Of a stretch of DNA of 13,573 nucleotides, positions 6,759 through 12,888 are shown piece by piece. Origin of the DNA: Pyrodictiaceae archaeon (GTDB taxonomy: Archaea; Thermoproteota; Thermoprotei_A; Sulfolobales; Pyrodictiaceae). The position numbers were made by a program, and so were the translations under genes. The notes below the pieces were generated by a model that worked only from the letters and a program-made list of their open reading frames with translations, made no database searches and was not told the DNA's origin. Location of the stretch: NCBI GenBank assembly GCA_027046105.1, contig JALTZQ010000136.1, forward strand, positions 1-13,573, written 5' to 3'. Numbering within the stretch: position 1 is the stretch's first letter; every line of letters starts with the position of its first letter.

Positions 6759-8973
6759 CTTTACCCCTATCCACTGTGCTATCCTTGGCTGCCCCCATAC
6801 CAATGTCACTAGCAACACCCCATAACGTGAGAGTAGCTAATAAACCAGCATAGACTATGTAGGATACACCATTTAATCCATAACTAGCTATAAAAAATAA
6901 GAGCATCACCGCTATCAGCGAACGAATATACCCTTTTCTCTGAACGCTACACGCAACATAGGGCTCTATTAACAAGGGATTTGGGTATGTAATTAAGGCT
7001 AATGGGGCTAAGTATCCCTTACAAATCTGACCAAAGTGTTTAAGAAGAATAAAACCAGAAATACCGATAAGAAGAGACAGAAGCTCTACTTCCGGATTAT
7101 AGAACTCCTTCTGGATTGCGTATGGGAGCATAAACCCAATACTATGACCGAGTAAAAAGCCTACGAGACCCATTCTATCTACTGCTATATAAGCGTAAGC
7201 ATATGTTGGTGAAAATAAGCCGATAATGGCCATTACGAAAGGATTTGAATCTGTAATTCTATGGGCGAGCAAGAGTAATGGTGCAAAGATAGAATAGAAA
7301 TCGCTTAAGCCATTAAAAGCTAAAATAGGCGATAAGAATAGTAAGGTATGAACATATTTCTCATCGATAAATGTCTCTCGTACAAAAAATAAGAAATACA
7401 TGATACATGAAGCTGATAAAATGAATAACCAGGACTTTTCGTCGAGCTCGCAAAAGAAGACGCTAATGCTACCAGTACACGGTATCAAAGGTACAATGCT
7501 ATCCCCGCCAACACTTCTAACAATAAGCACCATGGTACCTACAATTCCTGCTACCAAAGCAAGAGGTTTATCTACAATAAGATTAATGGTTGTGCCTAGT
7601 TCAGGTAGGGTTTTGGCCTCCACCTTTTCTCCTCTAAAAAACTTTCTCAGTAACAGCAGTGCAGAGTCTAATTGATCGGATCTAGGTAGAGGAAACAGGG
7701 AGGCACTTATAAGAGCTACTGATGCAAAATGTGTTGCATAGAAACTGTAAAGTGTACGATTACCAGCGAGGTAAACAAGCATATACCCTAATATGATTGA
7801 AGTAAATAATAAGCTGGGTAAGTACACGTCCTTTACACGCTTAATTGATGCGATGGTAGCTGCTATACCGGATAAAAGTGCAATTATGGAAATAGCTGCA
7901 TTACCCTTTACTGACAAGTATAGAAGCCAACCAACATAGTAAAGGGGAAATGCCACATCGCCAATAAGGAGCCCCCATGGTGTAGTGTAAGGGGGTCCTT
8001 CTGAACGACTAGTTGTGTGCCATTTAATAGCACCTATGAGTTCATTTAGCCAGTTAGAGGGACCTAGATATAGTATTATGGGAAGACTGGTAATGAGAAG
8101 AACAATAAAGGGGACAATAAGTGAAACAATGATTGCCTCTCGTTGACTCTGTTTGCTCCATCTAGCCACAATATAGAGCCAGGGTATAGCGAAAAAGCCA
8201 GAATACTTCACTGAACCAGATAGACCAACAAATAGTGCTGATAGTAATGGTCTATGGTTAATTGCAAACCATAGTGAGATTATGGTGAAAAGGGCCACAT
8301 ATATATCAAGCATAGCTATCGAAGACATGATAGTAAAGGTTTTATCAAAAATTATGCCCGCTCCAAGTATTAAAGAAGCAAAAAGAAACCCTAATCCTCT
8401 TCCACTAAGCCTATAGGTAATAGCTACAGTGAGCGTCCATATAACAAGACCTGCTATCAAACTAGGTATTCTCCATGCAAGCTCATTATTGCCAAGTACG
8501 ATCATTGAGGCTATGAGTACGTATTTTGCTAGTGGAGGATGCTCCCAGTTCATGTAGTTATTTATGTTTTCCTCATCAGGCGCAATGCCGGGAAACACGT
8601 CAATGATACAATCGAAATCAATAAGCATCTCTGTGTCGTTGTTTATGGCTATGGCTATAGCCTTTAACCTATCATAATCGGCTTTAATGATTACGAAGCT
8701 TAGATTTAAGGCGTTAAGCTTAGTTACTAACATATCCTTGCTACAGTTGAAATCATCACTAATAACTAGAGTGTAAACCTTTAGACTATCATTATATTTT
8801 CCTGGGAGTTGTATACCCCATATTTTTCGTGCCATATTAATAGCAGCAGTGACATACCATTGTTCATCACTTACATAACTATCTATGTCGATTACTCTAA
8901 CAAACGTATGTATTATAATAGCATAACCCAGTAGTAATAAGAGAATAAATGCAGCAAACGTAAGGCGGTTCAG
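6742..8973 (-). CDS. GT39/PMT-type membrane glycosyltransferase, probable non-ATG start
   Basis: A polytopic protein, about 743 residues if it starts at the CTG at 8973. PMT-family (GT-C fold) enzymes transfer mannose or related sugars from a dolichyl-phosphate donor outside the membrane. From the CTG, residues 4-21 form the first membrane helix (AAFILLLLLGYAIII), followed by VSDEQWYV with the Asp36-Glu37 pair that is catalytic in the family. WEHPPLAKY, the second PMT signature, is at about 143-151, and MLDIYVALF and KYSGFFAIPWLY follow. The first ATG (8835) would delete helix one and the DE pair. No ATG, GTG or TTG lies between the upstream stop (8980-8982) and 8835, but a GGAGG (8984-8988) precedes CTG at 10 nt and ACG (8976) at 7 nt. 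About 100 residues separate DE from HPP, longer than usual, suggesting an inserted soluble subdomain. The C-terminal half holds many further membrane segments. Its target glycan or protein is unknown. Confidence 0.85.
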   Translation of the reverse strand: MNRLTFAAFILLLLLGYAIIIHTFVRVIDIDSYVSDEQWYVTAAINMARKIWGIQLPGKYNDSLKVYTLVISDDFNCSKDMLVTKLNALNLSFVIIKADYDRLKAIAIAINNDTEMLIDFDCIIDVFPGIAPDEENINNYMNWEHPPLAKYVLIASMIVLGNNELAWRIPSLIAGLVIWTLTVAITYRLSGRGLGFLFASLILGAGIIFDKTFTIMSSIAMLDIYVALFTIISLWFAINHRPLLSALFVGLSGSVKYSGFFAIPWLYIVARWSKQSQREAIIVSLIVPFIVLLITSLPIILYLGPSNWLNELIGAIKWHTTSRSEGPPYTTPWGLLIGDVAFPLYYVGWLLYLSVKGNAAISIIALLSGIAATIASIKRVKDVYLPSLLFTSIILGYMLVYLAGNRTLYSFYATHFASVALISASLFPLPRSDQLDSALLLLRKFFRGEKVEAKTLPELGTTINLIVDKPLALVAGIVGTMVLIVRSVGGDSIVPLIPCTGSISVFFCELDEKSWLFILSASCIMYFLFFVRETFIDEKYVHTLLFLSPILAFNGLSDFYSIFAPLLLLAHRITDSNPFVMAIIGLFSPTYAYAYIAVDRMGLVGFLLGHSIGFMLPYAIQKEFYNPEVELLSLLIGISGFILLKHFGQICKGYLAPLALITYPNPLLIEPYVACSVQRKGYIRSLIAVMLLFFIASYGLNGVSYIVYAGLLATLTLWGVASDIGMGAAKDSTVDRGKGEGYT

Positions 8974-8983
8974 CGTAGCTCAG

Positions 8984-8988
8984 CCTCC
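8984..8988 (-). promoter_or_regulatory. Shine-Dalgarno site that decides the glycosyltransferase start
   Basis: On the minus strand the sequence GTGAGGAGGCTGAGCTACGCTGAAC places a perfect GGAGG just before the in-frame stop TGA (8982-8980). It is 7 nt from ACG (8976) and 10 nt from CTG (8973). The ATG at 8835 is about 150 nt away, so this site cannot serve it. It supports initiation at CTG or ACG. Confidence 0.6.
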
Positions 8989-9057
8989 TCACAGCCCTTT
9001 AATGGCTCAGACCGTCCTTCCTCATCCTCCAATAGCCATAAGGATTACCCGAAGCCT

Positions 9058-9065
9058 CATAAAAA
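9058..9065 (+). promoter_or_regulatory. candidate box A for the C/D box sRNA
   Basis: CATAAAAA in the context GCCTCATAAAAACCAC is an A-rich box whose centre (about 9062) is some 26 nt upstream of 9088. That is just before the predicted 5' end of the guide RNA. No upstream plus-strand gene could otherwise supply the transcript, because leuS ended at 6135. The match to box A is only approximate. Confidence 0.35.
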
Positions 9066-9090
9066 CCACACTCGCTTAAACACCAGGAGC

Positions 9091-9161
9091 GTGGTAATGA
9101 TGAGTAAGAGGGTCGCAGATAGCAGGGAAACAATGAAGAGAGCCGGATACTACTGAACCCC
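9091..9161 (+). ncRNA. candidate C/D box sRNA (2'-O-methylation guide)
   Basis: In the gene-free stretch, ATGATGA (9097-9103) matches box C (RTGATGA) exactly and CTGA (9153-9156) matches box D exactly. Internally, ATGAAGA (9133-9139) fits a C' box and CAGA (9116-9119) an imperfect D' box. GGT (9093-9095) and ACC (9157-9159) can form the short terminal stem. The guide next to box D is GAGCCGGATACTA (9140-9152). By the box D plus five rule it would direct methylation of the A pairing with T9148 in a target reading TAGTATCCGGCTC. The RNA would act in an sRNP with L7Ae, Nop5 and fibrillarin on rRNA or tRNA. The D'-C' spacer (13 nt) is longer than usual and D' is non-consensus, so the second guide is doubtful. 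Confidence 0.6.
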
Positions 9162-9202
9162 TAAACACCCAAATACCCTCTAGCAAAGTAACCCAGATGG
9201 AG

Positions 9203-9266
9203 GCCCTGCAACCCCCGCGCACAATGCGCGGGTAGGATGAGCAGGGCAGGGACGTACCGCGCAACA
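9203..9266. repeat. GC-rich element with two competing hairpins
   Basis: CCCGCGCA and TGCGCGGG around a CAA loop (9213-9231) form a perfect 8-bp hairpin. CCCTGC (9203-9208) and GCAGGG (9241-9246) extend it across an internal loop. The same TGCGCGG strand, continuing as GTA, can instead pair with TACCGCGCA (9255-9263) with one bulged G, so CCGCGCA occurs twice and competes for one partner. The element is much more GC-rich than its surroundings and no open frame explains it. ACA (9264-9266) follows the second stem directly, as in H/ACA guides, but the enclosed loop is too small for that class. Strand and function are undetermined. Confidence 0.45.
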
Positions 9267-9278
9267 CTGAATCTTCAA

Positions 9279-9288
9279 CCATTTATTC
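9279..9288 (+). promoter_or_regulatory. box A of the metallophosphoesterase gene
   Basis: CCATTTATTC is centred about 27 nt before the ATG at 9312. Transcription would begin at or next to the start codon, giving a leaderless mRNA as is common in this group. The GC-rich element just upstream would then lie outside this gene's transcript. Confidence 0.4.
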
Positions 9289-9311
9289 TCCATAATGGGG
9301 GAGTAGGTTGA

Positions 9312-10037
9312 ATGCTTATTGCTGCAATAGCTGATGTACATAGTCCTAGGTACATATCTAGCTACATTGCATCGCTTAAGTCAATTAAAGGATTCTGTGA
9401 CAATATTAAATTGTTCATATGGGCTGGCGATATGGTTGAACGCGGAAAAGTACATGCGCTCCAGAGTGTTCTTGCAGCTACGCAAAATAGGTGTCCGAAA
9501 GCTCGTATAATTGCTGTTTATGGTAATGAAGAATATATGGGGCTTGAACAAGAGTTTAAAAAGCGTTATCCACAAGTAGAATGGTTAGATGATGATTACG
9601 TAATTGTTGAAATAGATGGTGTTAGAGTAGGTGTCGTCGGTAGTCGTGGTGTCTTAGATAGACCCACACAATGGCAGCGCAAGAACATACCCAATATATG
9701 GAGGATCTATACCGAGCGTTTACGCAAATTGGAGGGGATGCTTAAAGAAGTACGTAAAATAAGTGCCATAACAATCCTTGTAACACATTATGCATCTACA
9801 TACCAAACACTAGTAGGTGAACCCAAGAGTATATGGCTAGAATTGGGTAGTAAGAAACTTGAAGAGATCATACGTAACCATAAGCCACAATTAGCAATAC
9901 ACGGGCATGCACACCGTTCAGTGAGACATAATGTCATATTAGGTGAAACATTGGTTGTAAACGTTGCTTTTCCTGCTAGACAGAAAATAACAGTGATTGA
10001 TTTACCTGCCAAAGAGCCTCCACGCATTATTCACTAA
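9312..10037 (+). CDS. calcineurin-like metallophosphoesterase with GNEE in place of GNH[DE]
   Basis: A 241-residue cytoplasmic protein with the five-block metallophosphoesterase core. The metal ligands are D8-x-H10 (IADVHS), GD at 39-40, N72 in GNEEY, H159 in VTHYAS and G198-H-A-H201 in IHGHAH. These proteins bind two metal ions and hydrolyse phosphate mono- or diesters. In most families the Asn is followed by a His that acts in catalysis; here residue 73 is Glu, so the site has all metal ligands but lacks the usual acid. The substrate cannot be told from sequence. The ATG follows AGGTTGA closely and a box A lies 27 nt upstream. The last 36 nt overlap the convergent TatD gene. Confidence 0.88.
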   Translation: MLIAAIADVHSPRYISSYIASLKSIKGFCDNIKLFIWAGDMVERGKVHALQSVLAATQNRCPKARIIAVYGNEEYMGLEQEFKKRYPQVEWLDDDYVIVEIDGVRVGVVGSRGVLDRPTQWQRKNIPNIWRIYTERLRKLEGMLKEVRKISAITILVTHYASTYQTLVGEPKSIWLELGSKKLEEIIRNHKPQLAIHGHAHRSVRHNVILGETLVVNVAFPARQKITVIDLPAKEPPRIIH

Positions 10038-10790
10038 TGCCTTAGCTACATAAGATGGATCCTCGTTCTTTATTGCAGCTATTTCCTTAACTACATCCTC
10101 CACAAGCAAGGGTGTCATCTTTATTCCTCGATACTCATATGGTGAGTCGCTCTCAGAAACAAGCATATCTAGTGGTGCGGCTGAGACTACAGCACGATGT
10201 TTTTGTTGTATCTTAATGGCTGGATTCACGGATATGAAATAGCCAGCATCATACAAGTGTGTCAGCATGTACAAGGGACCAGTATACCAGTGAAATACTG
10301 CTCGTCCTATATCGTTTCGAACCAGTATTTCATATACCTCCTCCCATGTCCCAGCAGTATGGAGATTTAGTGTGAGATCATACTCTTTTGCGGCCCTAAT
10401 AAATACGTTAAAGACCCTTCTCTGGACCTCTATAGTATCTCCAACGAATTTTGTATCTAATCCAATTTCACCTAGGCAGGAAACATTGTTTTCAAGGGCT
10501 ATTTCAACTATTTTATTAGCTTCGTTTACTGGATCTGTTTTCTTACCTACCTCCCAAGGATGTAATCCGACACATGGGAGGATATTCTGAGGGAATGACT
10601 TGGCAAGCTCAATAACGCGTAGGCTACTTTCATAGTCATCACTAACAACCACTATTAGTATTCGTTTCCTTTTAACCAGTTCTCCAATATAGTCGTTATC
10701 ATATTCGTATAAATGACTGTGTACATCAACATAGTCTACATGTAGCTCCGGATTTTGAGCAGTCAAGATTGTTACCCGAGAATAGTACAT
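10002..10790 (-). CDS. TatD-family metal-dependent hydrolase (putative DNase)
   Basis: A 262-residue amidohydrolase-fold protein. TatD relatives are metal-dependent nucleases linked to DNA repair and turnover. Ligand motifs appear in order: H24-x-H26 (YVDVHSHL), the Glu in CLGEIGLD, His in LNLHTAG, His in AVFHWYTG and Asp in VSESDSPYE. The usual GLHPWE motif is also present (CVGLHPWEVG). The family normally starts only a few residues before the HxH strand, while the ATG at 10790 adds about 20 residues. The only closer start is a TTG at 10766, which has no clear ribosome binding site, so the ATG is kept. Its 3' end overlaps the metallophosphoesterase gene by 36 nt. The gene stands apart from the next upstream gene, with a 159-nt structured spacer between them. 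Confidence 0.9.
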   Translation of the reverse strand: MYYSRVTILTAQNPELHVDYVDVHSHLYEYDNDYIGELVKRKRILIVVVSDDYESSLRVIELAKSFPQNILPCVGLHPWEVGKKTDPVNEANKIVEIALENNVSCLGEIGLDTKFVGDTIEVQRRVFNVFIRAAKEYDLTLNLHTAGTWEEVYEILVRNDIGRAVFHWYTGPLYMLTHLYDAGYFISVNPAIKIQQKHRAVVSAAPLDMLVSESDSPYEYRGIKMTPLLVEDVVKEIAAIKNEDPSYVAKALVNNAWRLFGR

Positions 10791-10821
10791 AATAGTAGTG
10801 GCATATTATTACCCTAGATAT

Positions 10822-10895
10822 GGGCTATGAGGACAGTCCCGAACACAGACCTACATAGCAAGAATGGTGTGATGTAGCGGTGGCTGTCCGAGCCC
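10822..10895. repeat. nested inverted repeats in the tatD-tes spacer; possible structured RNA
   Basis: In the 159 nt between TatD and the Tes-like gene there are three nested complementary pairs: GGGCT (10822-10826) with AGCCC (10891-10895), GGACAG (10831-10836) with CTGTCC (10884-10889), and CTACAT (10851-10856) with ATGTAG (10872-10877). The inner interval forms an asymmetric internal loop (14 nt against 6 nt) and a 15-nt apical loop. No open frame covers it. It could be a free-standing RNA on either strand, the 5' leader of tatD, or the 3' end of the Tes-like transcript. An ATGAGG/CCTCAT pairing offers an alternative outer stem. No known RNA class was recognised. Confidence 0.4.
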
Positions 10896-10904
10896 TCATC
10901 CCGT

Positions 10905-10910
10905 AAAAAA
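10905..10910 (-). terminator. T-run after the Tes-like gene
   Basis: Read on the minus strand, TTTTTT lies 40 nt after the TGA stop at 10950. Oligo-T runs are the main intrinsic signal for archaeal RNA polymerase. It also separates the Tes-like transcript from the inverted repeats further downstream. Confidence 0.45.
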
Positions 10911-10949
10911 CTCATCACTCAATTTCATGGTCAGCAAAGGCGGCTTAAA

Positions 10950-12803
10950 TCATAGGGTGTTGGCTCCTTTAAGTACCTCGTCGGGAACTATGTCTTTATA
11001 AGCCTCATAATATATTGGTGTAGACCTTAATAATTTAATATTTCTCTTATACTTTAGTTTCTCGCCCAGTGCATCTTTACCATATATTCTCTCATACTCG
11101 TCAAGAGGTATCATGTACTTTTTCTGTATGTAGTCACGATATATGTCGTTTAGCACGTTAAATGCGCAGAACGGTACTATTCTACCATCGGGCATCAGAT
11201 AATGAATGTTGCATCTCAGTACGCGTTCAACATCATAATTATAGAGATCCATGAAATGCATCGCGCCAAGAAATAGCATTGTGTAATGGAGCTGGCCTAG
11301 AGCCTCGTAGTTCCTTTTAATGAATATGTTAAGTAGAAGTTTAGTTATATTGAGGTTTCTTGGTACCTTTTCTTTGTCAACAAATTTTGGTAAGGCCATG
11401 GCTACAGCCGCTAGCTTCATGGCTTTCTTGAACTTTGAGGAGGATGCCAAGTCTCCTGTAAGGAATTCGCCCATTTTTTGCTCCATGTATTCAACGAATC
11501 CTTCAACATCAAAGAAGTCTGTTATGGCGATAAATCTTCTAGGTAAACCATTTGCATCGCGTTCGACAAACACGTAAGTTGCTGCACCACATCCAGGATG
11601 GTTAGCCATACAGAACTGCTCTTCACCTGTTATACTTTCTACAAAGTAGGCAAATTTGGCTGCAACAGGTATTGGGAACCAGGAATCAGCTGGTATTTGA
11701 CCATCCGTCTGCTCCTCTACCCACCTTGCAACATCTGGTATTGTTACGCGGTAACGCCGTCTTTCCTCTTTTTTCATCATTCCAGTCAAACTTACTGGTT
11801 GGAAGTTAACGCCGCGGATGACATCTATATGTTTAGCAGCGAATTTCACTATTAACCCTAGTTCATGATCGTTTATTGTCTTAATGACTGTTGGGACTAG
11901 TACAACACTGGTCATTCCGGCTTTTCTGAAGACTTCTAATGTATAAGGTGCTTCCCAGTGGTTTTTCGGATTGGCTTTTGGCGTAACACCATCGAAGCTC
12001 ATGTAGACCGTATTAACGCCTGCTTCCCTTAATTTTCTTGCATAGTCAACTGCATATCCTGGCCCTTTTTCAAACCATAGCCTAGCAAATGTTATTCCAT
12101 GAGTATTGAGTTGTATGTGGCGTACTCCCTCCTCTTTCAACAATTTCACTATTTCGACAAGATCTTCTCTTATGGTGGGTTCGCCACCAGTAAGTTGTAT
12201 AGCCATGGTCTTTCCTTGTTTTTTCAATCTACGTATCATGTACCTTATTTGCTCCAAGCTGGGCTCATAAACATAACCCGCCTTTTCTGCATAATAGAAG
12301 CAATACCAGCAGCTTAAGTCACACCTATTTGTAACGACTAAGTTAGCTAGGGCAGTATGGTTCTTGTGGCGTGTACAAAGCCCACAGTTAAATGGGCATG
12401 GTGCTGTTATTTGTACGTCTGGCTTAACGCCAACACCTTCCTCTTCAAACTTTAAAAACTTATAGTACATCTTTGCACTATTATAATACAGTTCTTCCAC
12501 TTCCCCGTGTTCCGGACAAACCTTCCTTATCCAAATAGCATTGTTTTTCTCAAACACTATTGCAGGAAGAAGCCTATAACATACAGGGCATAAGCTCGTG
12601 GTATATGTAACAAATTTCTCTCCATCACGTAGACGGGGCCTTGGCCCGCCAACAACTATTCTCTTATCAGCTATGGTAATAGTTTTAGTCTTGGGATCAA
12701 ATTTTGCTGGTGAAGGCAGAATCGTATCGTCAGCGTATTTCTTGTCCTTATCCTGGGTAAGCGCTATAGCCATCTCCCTCACGCCCATAGCATACCTTGT
12801 CAT
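10950..12803 (-). CDS. tes: tetraether lipid synthase-like radical SAM enzyme
   Basis: A 617-residue radical SAM protein resembling Tes, which joins the phytanyl tails of archaeol lipids to form macrocyclic and GDGT membrane-spanning lipids. Cysteine motifs appear in order: C72-x2-C75 with C96 in VCPEHGE, a rubredoxin-like N-terminal module; C136, C140 and C143 in PCPFNCGLC, for an auxiliary cluster; and C161, C165, C168 in NRCDLSCWYC, the SAM-cleaving CX3CX2C motif. LTGGEPTIRED, the SAM-contacting motif, follows. Later cysteines (FCMANHPGCG and CNIHYLMPDGRIVPFC) fit further clusters. The N-terminal triple-Cys layout separates Tes from ordinary MoaA-like enzymes. The first ATG (12803) is kept here, but a box A at 12811-12820 predicts transcription from near 12788, where residue 6 is Met, and an ATG preceded by GAGGGAG lies at 12773. 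The gene is 86 nt downstream of the COG1031-type gene, and a T-run follows its stop. Assignment to Tes rather than a close paralogue is inference. Confidence 0.8.
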   Translation of the reverse strand: MTRYAMGVREMAIALTQDKDKKYADDTILPSPAKFDPKTKTITIADKRIVVGGPRPRLRDGEKFVTYTTSLCPVCYRLLPAIVFEKNNAIWIRKVCPEHGEVEELYYNSAKMYYKFLKFEEEGVGVKPDVQITAPCPFNCGLCTRHKNHTALANLVVTNRCDLSCWYCFYYAEKAGYVYEPSLEQIRYMIRRLKKQGKTMAIQLTGGEPTIREDLVEIVKLLKEEGVRHIQLNTHGITFARLWFEKGPGYAVDYARKLREAGVNTVYMSFDGVTPKANPKNHWEAPYTLEVFRKAGMTSVVLVPTVIKTINDHELGLIVKFAAKHIDVIRGVNFQPVSLTGMMKKEERRRYRVTIPDVARWVEEQTDGQIPADSWFPIPVAAKFAYFVESITGEEQFCMANHPGCGAATYVFVERDANGLPRRFIAITDFFDVEGFVEYMEQKMGEFLTGDLASSSKFKKAMKLAAVAMALPKFVDKEKVPRNLNITKLLLNIFIKRNYEALGQLHYTMLFLGAMHFMDLYNYDVERVLRCNIHYLMPDGRIVPFCAFNVLNDIYRDYIQKKYMIPLDEYERIYGKDALGEKLKYKRNIKLLRSTPIYYEAYKDIVPDEVLKGANTL

Positions 12804-12810
12804 TAATGCT

Positions 12811-12820
12811 TATTTAAAAA
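12811..12820 (-). promoter_or_regulatory. box A upstream of the Tes-like gene
   Basis: On the minus strand TTTTTAAATA (in GTTTTTAAATAAGC) is a strong match to the archaeal box A. Its centre near 12814 is 26 nt from 12788, which is the codon for Met6 of the longest reading. It indicates that the gene has its own promoter and may be transcribed without a leader. Confidence 0.55.
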
Positions 12821-12888
12821 CTAGTTTGCTAGGCAAGCGTTGACAAGTCCTACTCCCTTAATGTAACGCATGTAGCTGATGCAGATGG

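Noticed and set aside
6180..6818. Longer 212-residue reading of the winged-helix gene from the GTG at 6818
   Set aside because: No ribosome binding site precedes it and it would overlap the glycosyltransferase by 77 nt. The GTG at 6758 has AGGGGT at a suitable distance.
9007..9028. Minus-strand AGGATGA ... CTGA pair resembling a second C/D RNA
   Set aside because: Only 11 nt lie between the boxes, no convincing C'/D' partner is present, and the downstream CTGA overlaps the glycosyltransferase ribosome binding site.
9203..9266. H/ACA guide RNA interpretation of the GC-rich element
   Set aside because: The distance from the upper stem to ACA is too long in one fold (about 32 nt), and the enclosed loop is too small in the other. 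No kink-turn with paired GA steps was found.
9076..9282. 68-codon open frame on the minus strand in the glycosyltransferase-phosphoesterase spacer
   Set aside because: Composition is unlike the neighbouring proteins, there is no ribosome binding site, and it runs antisense through both the C/D box candidate and the GC-rich hairpins.
10829..10845. GAGGACAGTCCCG resembling the conserved GAGGAAAGTCC region of RNase P RNA
   Set aside because: The matching downstream conserved regions (ACAGA...GGCTTA and the GGTGAAA type) are absent and the spacer is too short for the full RNA.
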